Shown here piece after piece: positions 34,061 to 45,922 of a stretch of 64,000 nt of DNA (positions are counted from its first letter, which is position 1; every line of letters starts with the position of its first letter). The DNA is taken from contig CM068842.1 in NCBI GenBank assembly GCA_028554795.2, forward strand, positions 28,163,577 to 28,227,576, written 5' to 3'. The notes beneath the pieces are model-generated. The model was given only the letters and a program-made list of their open reading frames with translations. It did not search any database and was not told the origin of the DNA. Both the position numbers and the translations under genes were made by a program. The stretch comes from Sinohyriopsis cumingii. Taxonomy: Eukaryota > Mollusca > Bivalvia > Unionida > Unionidae.

Positions 34061-35155
34061 TTTCAGTACTCTTGTAAATCTATCTTACAATAACCTAAAA
34101 CACAAGGTGTACTTTCTGACCCATGTGTTAAATTAAATATATTTTAATTTCGATGACGCATTTTATTTAAGGTTGCATTTATAAACTCATTTAAAGTATC
34201 ATTATTGGCAAAGCATAACCATTAGCAATATTGTTAACTCATGAAATAATGATTTTATTAGTAACGCAAGCATTGAGGATTTCATGATGATCATCATCAT
34301 TTATATTACATTATACTCCATAATTTTAAACTGCCACCGAGATCAAGTTTAAGTCTTAAAATACGTACATATCTCTTGTTTTTTAACTTGAAGTTTCTCA
34401 TGCTGTGTTTGTAATCATATTCAAAATTTCTGGGATTCTCCGAGTTAAGCGTATTCCTTGTAACATTGTTATACATACTGCGATATTTTTTGATGGGTTA
34501 GATAATTTTATTTCATACTTTACTGACAATGGAACCAGGGTATGCGTGTTACGACACACATCGCCTTTCCTGCACACAACAACTCCCATATCCACTGGAC
34601 CCATAATGATACATCCCCTTAAAGGATATTTCAAAGTCGCTGATGTCCGCCAGACACATCTACTGTAGACCCAAAAATTAATTTTCATCTAAAACATACA
34701 TACATACATACATACATACATACATACATACAAATTTTCGATCTATCCTTCTTTGAACGAAAATGATATTAAATGAAAATATTTAAATGATTGGATTACC
34801 TAAAAATAAATCTAATACATCTTGCACAATGAGATTTAAAAGGCCATGTTTTAAAGTCTGCGTTCCGTATCCGTAAACCACTGTCCAGTTATATGCATCA
34901 TACTGTACACTATCCTCAATGGTCCCCAGAATCCTTGTGGAGAAATTCACACTTGTACTATAGCCAGGACTTTAACAGTATAGAATATTAGGCACTCCAC
35001 TGAGCTCGTGAATTCATGAAGGACAATTAAATACGATGTTTGTACCCGTTAATATATTTACACTGGAATACAACAAGGTTATTTCATAGGGTCACTTGTA
35101 TTGCATGTTTTTATCAGAGCATTTAATTTTTTATATCAAGTGATATGCAGATGAT
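34061..35155. other. Intergenic; (ATAC)n at 34693-34733
   Basis: A tetranucleotide microsatellite and otherwise AT-rich DNA. The frame at 34398-34688 is open on both strands and unrecognised. Confidence 0.5.
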
Positions 35156-35159
35156 GATA

Positions 35160-35250
35160 CGCAGTGCCGGAATAAGGCCTTTCAGTGACGGAATAAGACC
35201 TTTCAGTGGCGGAACAAGGCCTTTCAGTGGCGGAATAAGGCCTTTATGTC
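35160..35250. repeat. 21-22-bp tandem repeat, four copies
   Basis: Unit GTGGCGGAATAAGGCCTTTCA, next to the 3' end of the fibre-like fossil. Confidence 0.85.
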
Positions 35251-35419
35251 CACAACAACTACACGTCTGCGATAATTTTTTACTTTTACTGTATACTCGT
35301 CAATGATATTTTTCAGTTTGGTTTGACACTCACATACTTTATCGTACGTGTAATGTTAAACGTCGATTGGGGAGCTCATTATATTTAAGTAGGTGGTAGT
35401 TAGCGACTAATTCAAGACA

Positions 35420-36160
35420 CTAAAAGAACAACATGGGATTTCCTTTTACTTCAGGTTCCACCACGAATGTTCCCTCGTCGTTTTCATCCAGCATCACTAA
35501 AACACATCCATTAAATTCGTTAACTTGATAATGCCGTGGAATTGCGGTGGTTATTGTAAATGTTGTAACGCCGAGCACTGAGAACCTGTATATACCGGTG
35601 ATCTCAGCGTGATGTTTAATGGATTTATTGAGTGGTGTCCATAATGCTGATCCAGACGCTACTGTATATACTACACTGTCGGGGATTTCTTTGATGTTAG
35701 AGAGTTTAATACCGATAAATGTTGGCTTTCCAAAGATATGATCAACTATTCCATTAATTATTTTCCGAAAATTTATAAACGATCGTACATGATTAGAGTA
35801 TTCAGATCTAAATATGGGCATTCCATCATTGATCGTCATTAACGAGTTCATCATCGGAATGTTGCGTTCGTCGACGTATTTCTTAGTTGCAGCGTCATCG
35901 CTTGATTCTGGTTCTCCAAGACCAGTAATTTAATTATTAGTCATATTTAGAGAACCAGTCTTTGTATCACCTGCGGTTAGTATACGATCATTGCTCTCAG
36001 TTCTGATCGTGTTGTTGTTGCGGTCTACGTATCTTCTTATTACCACATCATCATCATCTGAGTTTGGTTCTCTAACATTAGTAATTTTATTTGTACTCAT
36101 ACTGAGATCACCATACATAATATCTCCAATTCTTTTGATGCGCCCAGCAATTTCTCTCAT
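35420..36160 (-). pseudogene. Fibre-like protein with phage-tail-type repeats
   Basis: The minus frame from MREIAGRIKRIGDIMYGD at 36160 contains GDLSMSTNKITNVREP...RRYVDRN and then a second copy, GSLNMTNN (TAA near 35930) ITGLGEPESSDDAATKKYVD. This 'M..NKITxLxxPxxxxDAxxKxYVD' module is typical of phage tail fibres and of fibre-like proteins in some animal virus-like elements. After the repeats comes a globular part rich in beta-strand residues, ending at 35420. The upstream frame 36366-36157 overlaps the start by ATGA and may be its N-terminal half or a separate gene. One nonsense codon is visible. It would be a surface attachment protein; this is inference from context. Confidence 0.6.
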
Positions 36161-36366
36161 GATTGATAGAACTGATTCTCCGAGTTTTTAATTTTACCGT
36201 TTTTAGTAAACACCACTAAGTTAACTTCGGTCGCATCTGGAACCCGCATAATAATATCTATCAACAGGATTTTGCTTGTCCTTAATCGTCCTTGTTTATC
36301 CTGAAAAACTACTACTTCATTTTGGCCCATATTTGCGAGACTCAAAAGATTAGCGAGTTCATGCAT
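36157..36366 (-). CDS. Short frame upstream of the fibre-like gene
   Basis: 69 residues starting MHELANLLSLANMGQNEVVV, ending in a TGA that overlaps the next ATG (ATGA). It contains KQGRLRTSKILLIDII and a beta-rich middle. Unknown; it could be the N-terminal part of the fibre-like protein cut off by a frameshift. Confidence 0.35.
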   Translation of the reverse strand: MHELANLLSLANMGQNEVVVFQDKQGRLRTSKILLIDIIMRVPDATEVNLVVFTKNGKIKNSENQFYQS

Positions 36367-36466
36367 GATATCGTCAAGCGTTGCTTATTTAGATAAGTCG
36401 CCTTGCTGGGTTTTACTCAAAGCGAAGATCTTCCGTAAAGATCTACCATTATACTTTAAGATCTGT

Positions 36467-36964
36467 TTAAAACGACTGTGAACGAATATACCGTGTACTT
36501 GTATACTCGTGCACAACTTTATGAGGTGGTGTCAGCGACCTTGACACAGCGACGAGTACAGCAATTACTCCACGGCCACATATTGGCGGATCTGTTATTG
36601 TGTGTGTTAGTAATGTTGAATACCAGACGGGAGTGATTTGAAGATGAGTGCTTTGCACTCTGCCGACATATTTTAAAAATTCTTTTGGTGGTGCCAACCA
36701 ATACGAATCAAAATATACAACTCCACGTGGATCGATCGCATATGCAACCCAATGAGTACATGGACCAGAACTTCCATCCAGATTAATGACACCAGTTTCA
36801 ACATTGTTTGGTTGTTTTGGTTGTTGGTCACGCATAAAAACACCTCTGAGGGTTTTGATATTTAATCGTTTAGCAGCATCAATTAAATCAGAATTGGACA
36901 TAGGAAGGAGACGCTTTGCGTCTAACGAAGTATCCCAGGAAGTCTCAAACCCTTTCCGTATCAC
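36467..36964 (-). pseudogene. Adenain-type (C5/Ulp1-like) cysteine protease
   Basis: About 165 codons. N-terminal part: MSNSDLIDAAKRLNIKTLRG and FMRDQQPKQPNNVETG. The catalytic His block is GPCTHWVAYAID, followed by GVVYFDSYWLAPPKEFLKY, the classic adenovirus-protease-like 'HWVA...YFDSFG..PP' signature. The Cys block may be PPICGRGVIAVL, aligned with the family's 'CG.FC...', but the preceding Gln region is degenerate. There is no clear start, and the last ~20 residues look out of frame. In adenoviruses and Polintons this enzyme matures capsid proteins. It follows the capsid-type fossils on the same strand, as expected for one viral unit. Confidence 0.75.
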
Positions 36965-36987
36965 GAATTGGGAGTTCCTGATAGTGT

Positions 36988-37275
36988 TAGACTTCAGCGG
37001 CTATTAACCCTGGTATATCCGCTAGAAGTAGAAATGTGCCAAAAGTCTTGACTGCGTCTTTAATGGCAACCGCAGAAGGATTAAGTCTAACGCCAGTCTT
37101 TGGTTATTTGGAGTCATTGAAGTGCCCGAGTTGACGTTCAGTCAGTGATTGCTTTGTCGTACCACCTGTGATCTGTTCTTGTCTTAGTGTTAAATTTGTT
37201 CCTCATTTCTTTGCTGATTTAGATTGTAGATTTGTAATCTGACCAGGAGTGAGAGTAACACTAACACGACGATAT
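36988..37275 (-). pseudogene. Small capsid-associated-like protein with TPGQ/LTxxQ repeats
   Basis: The minus frame begins near YRRVSVTLTPGQITNLQ and continues with LTLRQEQITGG, SLTERQLGHFNDSK and KTGVRLNPSAV, ending at TAA 36988. One TGA and one TAA interrupt it. Spaced 'LTxxQ' motifs with small basic loops resemble an adintovirus/Polinton virion-associated protein type recalled from family knowledge. The identity is uncertain. The position between capsid and protease fossils supports a structural role. Confidence 0.4.
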
Positions 37276-37536
37276 GACGTTATAATATCATGAAGGATTT
37301 AATTACATGTTTTCCTTTTGGGCATCAATAAGACTCATTCGTCCACCAACACCTTCAAGTAACATTGTTTTATTTCAGATCATAACAGCAGTTACTCTGT
37401 AACCACCAGGAATAACTGGTTGACCAGGTATTCTTGGTAGTGATCATGCTACATGAGCTCGGAAGTGTATATCAACGACAGATTGCCTGAATAAATCTAA
37501 ATGTTCCAACGAAAAGTATTAGATTTGATACAGCGC

Positions 37537-38700
37537 TTAAAAATCACGCTGAGATATAAGCAAACCAGAATCAAGATTCTGATCACGTCCCGTAGATGTT
37601 ATCAACCGATGACAAGCACGTACTACATGATTGCGATCAAAATTCAGTAATACTTCTTCGGATGGTTCCTGATGCCCATTTATCCTTAAGGAAACTTCAC
37701 TAACTCCAAGCTTGTCAAATGCCATTAAAATTCGTCTTTGTGTGTTTTCTCGTGCACTTTCCTGAAATACAATGAATATATGTCTCTGTGACGAAACACC
37801 CTGTTGTAATGCTATCTGCCATGCAAATAAACCAGCAACTTCACTTGAAATATTGTTCGTTGTCATCGTCAATCATGACAATGTTGATTTACCACCTTGA
37901 CTCATAAAAGAGAATAACCGTTTTTCTTCACCGATCGATGGAGTCATTACTGGCATCCACAACAAAAGTTATTTTTTGGTCTTACTGTACATTCACCAAC
38001 TGTGTTGGGTCGCCAGAATGCATCATTGTCGTTGCCTTTTCTAACAAGCACAACTGTATGCTTGGTTCCGAACATAACCTTTCTGACATGTCTACAAAAT
38101 TCAGATATAAGTGATAATGGAATCAGGCATGAAAATTCTTCTTCATCATTTAACATTAGTCTACGTGCGGCAAGTCCTAAGTTGAATTCTGGATTAGCAA
38201 CATGAACCACCGGCCACATATCAGCGTCAGCGTCGTCGCCAGCATTTCTTGGTCGTGTTCTATTATACTGTCAGCTTTCTGGATGATCAGTTGTATCCTT
38301 TGCAAACATCATTGACGGACCAGCTGATTTCGAGTAATCATCGCTGTATCTTGCAAGGCCAAGTATCGTCGTGGCAATATCGATATTTTCCAAGCAAGAT
38401 TTAATAGGTCTTCCGTCAATCATAATTATGACACTTTTAAATAACGCCATACTACCATTGCTAACAAAACCAGGTCAATCACCAATCTCGATTCCTGTAC
38501 CATCTGCTTGTAAAAGTCTACTTTCTAAGTCAGTGAATGCCTCTGCTAGTAAGAAATATCTGCTTGTATCCTGCACTTGCAATTCGATTCGTCTCTGACT
38601 TGGCTCTCGTGTGTCATAAGAATATTTATAATCGCGCACCACTCCATCCTTGAGAACTGTTGCATCTATGTCAAATGCTGGATCAGATTCTCGTTTATTT
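37537..38700 (-). pseudogene. Double-jelly-roll major-capsid-like protein
   Basis: Minus-strand frames in order: RRIELQVQDTSRYFLLAEAF, then VSNGSMALFKSVIIMIDGRP, TTILGLARYSDDYSKSAG, then FSCLIPLSLISEFCRHVRKV, MFGTKHTVVLVRKGNDNDAF, and finally RRILMAFDKLGVSEVSLRIN with PSEEVLLNFDRN. The motif order 'NNG...LF..I.Y.ING ... LGLLxYSDDYSKSxG ... PLxxIFGFC.D..KVxxGxKHxLxLxRxxDNDAxFR' is that of a virus-derived capsid-like family common in invertebrate genomes. Two TGA codons (38475 and 38271) and a frameshift between 37947 and 37872 break it. As capsid protein it would form the virion shell. Family recognition is from memory of conserved blocks. Confidence 0.7.
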
Positions 38701-38715
38701 TATTATAATTATTAT

Positions 38716-39100
38716 CGTCTAACACGAAGACCACTTCTTGCTATGAGACAAACAGTATTATTTTCTTCTTTTTCTGATATTGGTACATCAACCAACTATG
38801 CTAGTTTTTGATTTGCAGCGTGATTTATTATTTTACTAACATTTACAGGCATAACTTCAGTGAATTAGAGATAATCTCGATCGGTTAGTGGCTTCGGTTT
38901 GACGTTATTGACCTTGTATTTTCATTTTTGTCGCATGAAACTTTATTTTCAAAGAAGACTTGCTCCAAAATTTGTTTGTTCACTTTCCCTGCTGCAAATG
39001 GTCATATATAATTGATTGAATTTTATCATCAGCAATTAATTTGAACTTTTTCTGTTGTCTCTGTTGGGCTGGTGTCCTAAGCTCGTGTTAGGTGTGCTTA
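38716..39100 (-). pseudogene. Unrecognised fragment upstream of the capsid fossil
   Basis: Short minus-strand stretches read KKFKLIADDKIQSIIYDHLQ, DVPISEKEENNTVCLIARSG and LRVRR before a stop at about 38716. They are frameshifted. Same strand and spacing as the capsid fossil, so probably another gene of the same viral unit, but unidentified. Confidence 0.35.
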
Positions 39101-39838
39101 ATAGGTATTCCGACACTGATAATACGCTTTCACACATAAATGTGGCTAATAAACACAACTCGGGGAAAAGTACATTTTATCTACAATGGACTGTTTACAA
39201 ATAAAACGAGTCAGTTCCCGACAAACTCCAAACTCTTGCTCACGGATAAAAAACAAAATATTAAAATATAGCCTTATTTCAATGGAAATACGAGCTGTAG
39301 GAATATATGAAATGTGAACATTATACAGACATCTGAAATGTGCAAAAACATCCAGCTAACGTAATGTGTGCAAAGGATAAACACATCAAAACATAGGGCG
39401 AATTAACTTTATAGGATTATTTTCTTATATCCAATGTAAGCTAATTTGGCGCCTTTGTAGTGCGGCCTACACAGAACAAAATGAAAAAATTCAGGATAAA
39501 ACCATTTAATTTGTATAAATTAGTTTTGTTCTACATGAGCTATTTAACCCCTCAAATTTAGCACTTATAAAGAACTCTTGATGGAGTCAAATCTTCAATC
39601 TCTTCGTGCGAGGAGTTTGATAACGTTTGCATTAGAACCCAGAGATGTTTAAGCAAATATTCTTCAAAGTATTTCTGTGACTGTCAATTTAAGTGATAAC
39701 TATCATTCGTTAAGATATGGCAATACAATGCATTGTTCCACATGTAAAAATAATAATTATTGGTTCAAGTCTGTCAGATATTATGCTGGCACGCTTTTGA
39801 ATTGATCACATTAAGTAGCAAATATATTTATATCAACG
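39101..39838. other. No supported feature
   Basis: AT-rich; no gene, repeat or RNA recognised. Confidence 0.45.
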
Positions 39839-40020
39839 TGAAGGCGCAGTAGCACAGTTGGTAGAGCGTCTGACTTGTAACGCAGGATTCGAGGGTTCAA
39901 TTCCCGTCCTGGTCACGCTGGATCGACTGCCTCAGCGTGTCCTTGGGTAAGACACGTAGCTTCCATTTCCTTGGCATGATATTGCCAATAATGCATTAAA
40001 AGAGCAGTTAAAAACAAACA
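39839..40020 (+). mobile_element. tRNA-derived SINE, family 3
   Basis: Head GGCGCAGTAGCACAGTTGGT with AGAGCGTCTGACTTGTAACG and B-box GGGTTCAATTCCCGTCC. The body has CAGCGTGTCCTTGGGTAAGA and CTTCCATTTCCTTGG, and it ends in an AAAAACAAACAAAAAC run. The tRNA-like part has no pairable acceptor stem end, so it is a SINE, not a tRNA. Confidence 0.75.
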
Positions 40021-42202
40021 AAAACAAAAATTGATTTCAGAGCCTTTTAACCAAATAAAGTGCTGGATGCAACTAATTTTTTTGCCATATTTTTTGACAA
40101 TGTGCTTTACTGGATTGTTTCCTCCAAGACGAACTGTTTGTTATGAGATATATCACAAAGTCTACCTAAGGACTGGATTAGGAAATGTTGAGAGAAACTG
40201 TGACCAGATTAATTGCCTAACATTTGAATTGCGTGTTCGATTTCCCCACCAGTTACTACAAAACTTGTTTATCTAGTGCTTTTTGCAAAAGTTGACCTTC
40301 TTTAGGTAAATTGAGCAATTTTCTAGCCATGAAAACAGATGTACAATTGATGTCTCTGGATCAATTCATTATTTTCAAGTGTATGGATACAAGGTCCAGC
40401 AGACGAATACAATTGAACACAAAGTCAATGTCTTGTTTCGACTTCTGTCTCAGATAAGCGTATACAATGAGTTCCTATGTATATTCCATTGACAGTCATT
40501 GGTCCTTTAAAACTCCGTCTCCATGTTTTGCCTGTAAGGAAGTAAAGAGGAACAACATGAAAAAGCTGAAAGATAGAAATTGACAAGAATGACATGTTTG
40601 GCGGTATATCTATTTTGTATTCTATTCGCGGTTTTATGTTAATGCTAGAAAGAAATTTTGTTATTAAATTTTTTTTTTATTGATGCATTTCTGCATGCAA
40701 ATTAACAACTTGTGCGCAGAACCCCCTTAAATATGACACTAGGTTCCGACGGTAACTTGGTTTATTAATAGTTTGATAATGACTGTTTTAGAATATACTC
40801 TTTGAACCTGATTACGATCCTATTCGCACATAATGTAGATTGCTTCGATACAATGATGTTTATGGTGCCCGCCTTCCATATTTTATCCACACAACATGTC
40901 TTTCCTTTGGTTTCAAATGAATACAGTCAAGCATAGATAATCCTTCATATGGCTGTGAAATGTTATCATAAAGAAAGAATTTAACATATCATCTGTAGAA
41001 TAATTGCTTTTTTTCCCCAAAATGATAAGATCATAAGAAAGATTCAATTCAACTATATTCCAGTAAAACTTCAAAGTATATTACTACTGTGAATCATTAA
41101 AAAAATTGTAGGTATACAATTTTTGTTGTCGTTGAAAAATAATATTTTGTTGGTACATGGTTAACTGTATTAGTCATTTAAACAATAACAGAATAGAATC
41201 CAAAAATGTACCTTTAGAGATTAATAAAGACTTTTTCAAAAGACAATCTAGTACATTTAACCAGATGCAATCAGGAAAACACTGAATTCAGCAAGATTAA
41301 TATTTGGTATACGTCATCATTATTTAATTGTACGTCATCATAAAGTAATATTCTGCTGGGACGCATTAATATTTGTCTATTATTGTCTCTTACAGAGGTA
41401 TACGTTTTGTCCATAATGCGACAGTGTATTAACCATGGCTTTATGAATATATAACCCAATAAGATCTACTTTTCTCCGGTAGAGTACCTGACTTACATTA
41501 TTGTTTTTCATGAGGCAATTAACTGAAAATACGTGCAATTCCTGATCAAAATTTCATGGACAAAACTGAGATTAAAGATTTACTTGAACGACGCAGCATA
41601 CAGAAAGACATAAGCAGTAATAAAACCTGAAATACTTTAGTATTTATTCACCTTCAGAATATATAATAATTAAATGCAGCATCAATAATATATTTAAAAC
41701 CGCGACCAAAGTTTTGCTTCGTTTTTTAATTGTTTTATTTGGAAACCATTTAGTCAAGGGATAAAATTAGTTTGAGGCAAATTAGATACAGTTAAGAAAC
41801 TTAAAACATTTGACAAGGCATACAATGTTGAGATCTGACACCGTTGTAGAGAAAGTGTTTATTAATTTTGCTTAGATATATTAAAAGGTCTACAATGTTG
41901 AGATCTGACACCGTTGTAGAGAAAGTGTTTATTAGTTTTGCTTAGATATATTAAAAGGTCGCAAAGTAGTAACATCGTCATAATAATTTTAAGGAAACTT
42001 ATTTACTTTTCAATCTAATCAAGAACTAAGATCGCATATATTAATTCTCAAGAATATGGTTTGTCTAAAACATTTTATTAGCAAATTATGATACACTGGA
42101 ATCTGCACAAGCTTTAACTACTTAAGAAGTCCTCTCCTTAAATGACACAACATTGCAATGTATTGAAACACGCGGTAAGTGTAGCAGAAGCTGATAATAA
42201 AC

Positions 42203-42257
<55 letters not shown>

Positions 42258-42323
42258 GGGAATGGGGGTAGAGGTCATAATGATATAATTGAAGATTTGA
42301 ATAACTTATATCATTTATGTCTT

Positions 42324-42370
<47 letters not shown>

Positions 42371-43638
42371 TCTTTATTTTACATCGCCCCTATGATTTTG
42401 TTTTAATCATTGTTAAATCGACTTTGCTTGAAATCTCCGCAGGGTGCTCATAGGCCGCTTTGAGGTAGACATGCACACTTGTTTCTATATGAACAGCATC
42501 ATGGTCAATTCATTATCTATTTCTAAACTGTCTATGTGAAGTATTACCACTATATACAAAGATTAACATTAAACAAGGTTTTGGCTGTAGAAATAATTCG
42601 TGTAAGGTTTGTGATCACTTTTCGTAGATTTTGTTATAGAATCAGTTAAGTTTTCAGGAATAGAATGTTACAGTCCCCAATGATAATAATAATAATAATA
42701 ATAATAATATGCTTATTGGAGTATTCTTGATGAGTGGAAATATTGCCGCCACATTCAGTTGATTAAAAGCATTTTTCGAGACGTATTTATGACGTTCATA
42801 TTAATGCTGTTATCACTGAATAATAATGAAGGATTGTTGGATACGTCGATGGAGTTTCTATACTGCGTTATGGAGGTTTCCATAATAATTAGAACTTTTA
42901 TTCTTTTGAGACTTTTCTCTATTAGAAGTATTAGCAATTAGGAGAATATATTGACAAATCGGATATAAATGTCTATATTTAACTAGCAGTATGGTACTAG
43001 TTTGTTTTTTACCCGTAGAAAGATAAGACATTATAAAGAGATAGAGAGAAATAAATCAATGGAATATATATCCACAAATAATTTGCTGATTAATTGACAA
43101 TCCAACAGGAAAGATTTTCGGAATTTTCAGTAACAAATTTTTTAAAGTTTGATCATAGACTTGATATAGTATTACAATTATATGCTGAATAATTTGAATA
43201 CAGATTAAATACATGCGGAGTTCTATTCCTAGAATCGTAATGTAAACACTGGAAGAATGGACATTACCTTCCGTTGCTGAGAACAATGATCACGAATGTT
43301 GATATAAAAATAAATATATACCAAGCTAATCAGGAATGCTAAGCAGTTAGATGCAGAGACAAAAACGTCTGAAAACTCGATCTATCTGGATTAAGAAATA
43401 ATCAAACACTTTCAGATGTGATGCAATTACAATTAAGGCAAGTTAGACCTTTTTAAAAAAAATCTAAGGTGTTAGCTACACTAGCGATGTTAGACTGTTT
43501 CGTAAATGTAATTTGTCTAAAATCAAAACTAAACAATGATATCTGTATGGAACCAAATTTGCAAGGAATAACGAACTCTGAAAACCATCTTGAAGTTGTC
43601 GTTTCAATTTAATTTTTATGAGGAGATGATATACTTAC
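40021..43638. other. Mostly featureless; contains small repeats
   Basis: 41821-41890 and 41891-41960 are a 70-bp tandem duplication. (GA)n at 42205-42254 and (CT)n at 42326-42363 are complementary and 71 bp apart. (ATA)n near 42683-42710. The last exon of the opsin gene should lie here or further left, but it could not be identified. Confidence 0.6.
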
Positions 43639-43678
43639 GCCGAATGTTCCTTTCGGTCCGATTTCGTTGTTCTGGAGG
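43639..43678 (-). CDS. Opsin candidate micro-exon (C-terminal tail)
   Basis: 40 nt on minus, preceded by a strong polypyrimidine tract ending CCTTTTCCCCTTTCAG and followed by the donor GTAAGTAT. Joined in phase after the exon at 45713-45922 it adds PPEQRNRTERNIR plus one base, a plausible cytoplasmic tail just after helix 8. Support comes from the two splice sites and phase only. Confidence 0.5.
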
Positions 43679-44404
43679 CTGAAAGGGGAAAAGGAAAAAG
43701 TAAATAGTGATTTAACATGGAAATAACATCTGGTCTTGCTAGAATGTTTTCAATATGACGCAATACTCGACTGGATCGTGATTTTGTTAATATAAATCTT
43801 GGAATATTTTATTTAAATAACAAGACTTAACACTGATCCAGACTTTTTTGTACATCATATTATTGAGGCGCTTTGCATAAGGATGTACTCCAGTTGCAGG
43901 TATCTAGAAAATACGTGTTGGGCGAGATACTGTATTATGATTGCCATTATTTCTCGAGGGTTACAAAACGATGGGAAAATAGTATTTTTAGATATGAACA
44001 ACATTTACAATTTCACATTATGCTTGGGGAAAAACATAAAGCATGTATTGTAGTACATGTTTCCATTCACATAGTGTACGTATACATATCTTGTGCAGAA
44101 TAAAGGTGGACTTGGACTGAAAAGAAGAATGTATGAATAAAAGGGAGTTTTTCGTTAACTGTTTTATAGTGGACTTAGTCTAATGAAGAAGGATATGTAT
44201 GACAATTTCTTATGTTGATTCTCATAGATACTTTTAAAATCCTTGCTCTAATCTCTTTGACATACAGGACACACAGTACATATCTCGAATTAGGAATTTC
44301 ATAGTGAGATGTTGGAATCTGTCAGTGGGAGGACAATGTTATCGTCACAGTGGTGATCTCACGTTTGGAACTACTTTCTTTTTCCCTCTAGGAAGCTGTT
44401 GTTG

Positions 44405-44600
44405 TTTTTGTTGTTGTTCTAGGGTTTAACACCATTTTTCAGCACAAGATAACTGGTGGAGGAAGAACCCTGGAAAACCCCGGGAAGAACCACCGACCCA
44501 CGAGAAGCTACTGGCAGGCTTTCCCACGTACCCACGCTAGCCGAGCCTTGGACTCGAACCCACGCAGACAGAGGTGAGATGGCAGCGATCCGGAACGGTG
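44405..44600 (-). mobile_element. tRNA-derived SINE, family 2, copy 4 (minus)
   Basis: Minus-strand copy with GCGTGGGTTCGAGTCCAAGG, CGTGGGTCGGTGGTTCTTCC and AAAAATGGTGTTAAACCC, then an AAC/CAA run. It lies in an intron of the opsin gene. The tRNA head is cut near 44,600. Confidence 0.75.
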
Positions 44601-45712
44601 CATCTAGGAAGTACATCTGACCTTATGTATCCCATTCAGACCCATGTGCACATATTTAGGCCTATTTTAGTTTTCATATGCTTCTAATCCGTCTCTCCAA
44701 CTATCCCTCCACGACCCTCTTACTCCCTCCACACCAGAATGTATACACCCTAAAATGTGTCAGTTATAGGTCTCTAGTGTATATTTTGTATATTTATGCC
44801 ATCCATTACGTACAATCACAAAATTGTTTAAAAATAACCCCCAAATAGCAAACATAAAACTTCAGGTATTAACGGTTTTTAGTTAGTTTTCAACATAAAT
44901 CATGGAAACTGCCAGTCATTAAACTTGCATGATCTGTTGCTCTCTTCCACCCATACAGTTGTGTATACCTGTAATACTCCACGACAAAACGCTACACATT
45001 GGTTAGACAAAATCGCGTCATTAAATATTGTAATATAACTTTTTGTAAGCAGCGATTTTAAATCGCATCTCAATCGCGTTTGAGAACTACGGATAAATCA
45101 GGTGTTAATTGCAAACATAAAGTAAGTCACAATCGAAAACTCACAACCATTAAAATATTTCGTTTAAAGATGTTACGATATGAAGTCACTCATTTGGAAC
45201 CGTTCCAGTATGTTTCCAATTACTCCAACCCAACAGTATCAATCTTTATCTGAAAGGAGTTAACAAAAACTAAATGTCTTCATTTCCAGTCACTATTTTG
45301 ACAAAATCGACAGTCTGAAACCTGATATGTACAAGATACATTTTTAAATTGTCACGGAATTACTTGTGAAGTGGAACAATTTTTTATTCTAACTCGTGGC
45401 AAATCAACTTGTGATAATAAAAGCTTTTCACTTCACTCGTTAAATATTTCTGTACATCTACTAAGTTATCGTCGATTTAGTTCAAGTACTGAAGTGTAGA
45501 TTTAACACATTTACTGATTTTTCTTCTTCATCCAATCGCTAAACAGAAACAAATATACATTTCTGCTTGTTTTGATTATGAAGTAGGGTCATTTTGCAAG
45601 AATGTTTTCAGCAAAGCTTACCATTACATTAAATTAAGGCACGATGTTGAATTCACACTCCCGAACAAAATTCAGACCATTTATCTCAGTTATTGCGATC
45701 TAGGCTACTTAC

Positions 45713-45922
45713 CTTTCTGAAGAAGAGTCTACGTGCTGACTGACGGAAGCGATCTGACAGAAAGCCATGTATTACTGGATTAGAGGCACACGAGATTTTA
45801 GCGAACATGGTTGGTAAAACCTGGAAATTTGCATCCACTGGTTTGTAAAATATATTCCACACGGTAATGGCAGCATAAGGCGTCCAGGCAATTAAGAACA
45901 AAACAATCATGGCCAGGGAAAC
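45713..45922 (-). CDS. Opsin exon: transmembrane helices 6-7 and helix 8
   Basis: 210 nt between CAG acceptor and GTAAGT donor, phase 0 at both ends. It encodes VSLAMIVLFLIAWTPYAAIT (TM6 with the opsin W-x-P-Y), then TMFAKISCASNPVIHGFLSD (TM7). The Lys in FAKISC is at the retinal Schiff-base position, which separates opsins from other rhodopsin-class receptors. The usual NPxxY is NPVIH here, and the residues at bovine 310-312 read SDR. Helix 8 follows as RFRQSARRLFFRK. It continues the protein of the exon at 55038-55417 exactly, with an intron of about 9.1 kb between them. Confidence 0.9.
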
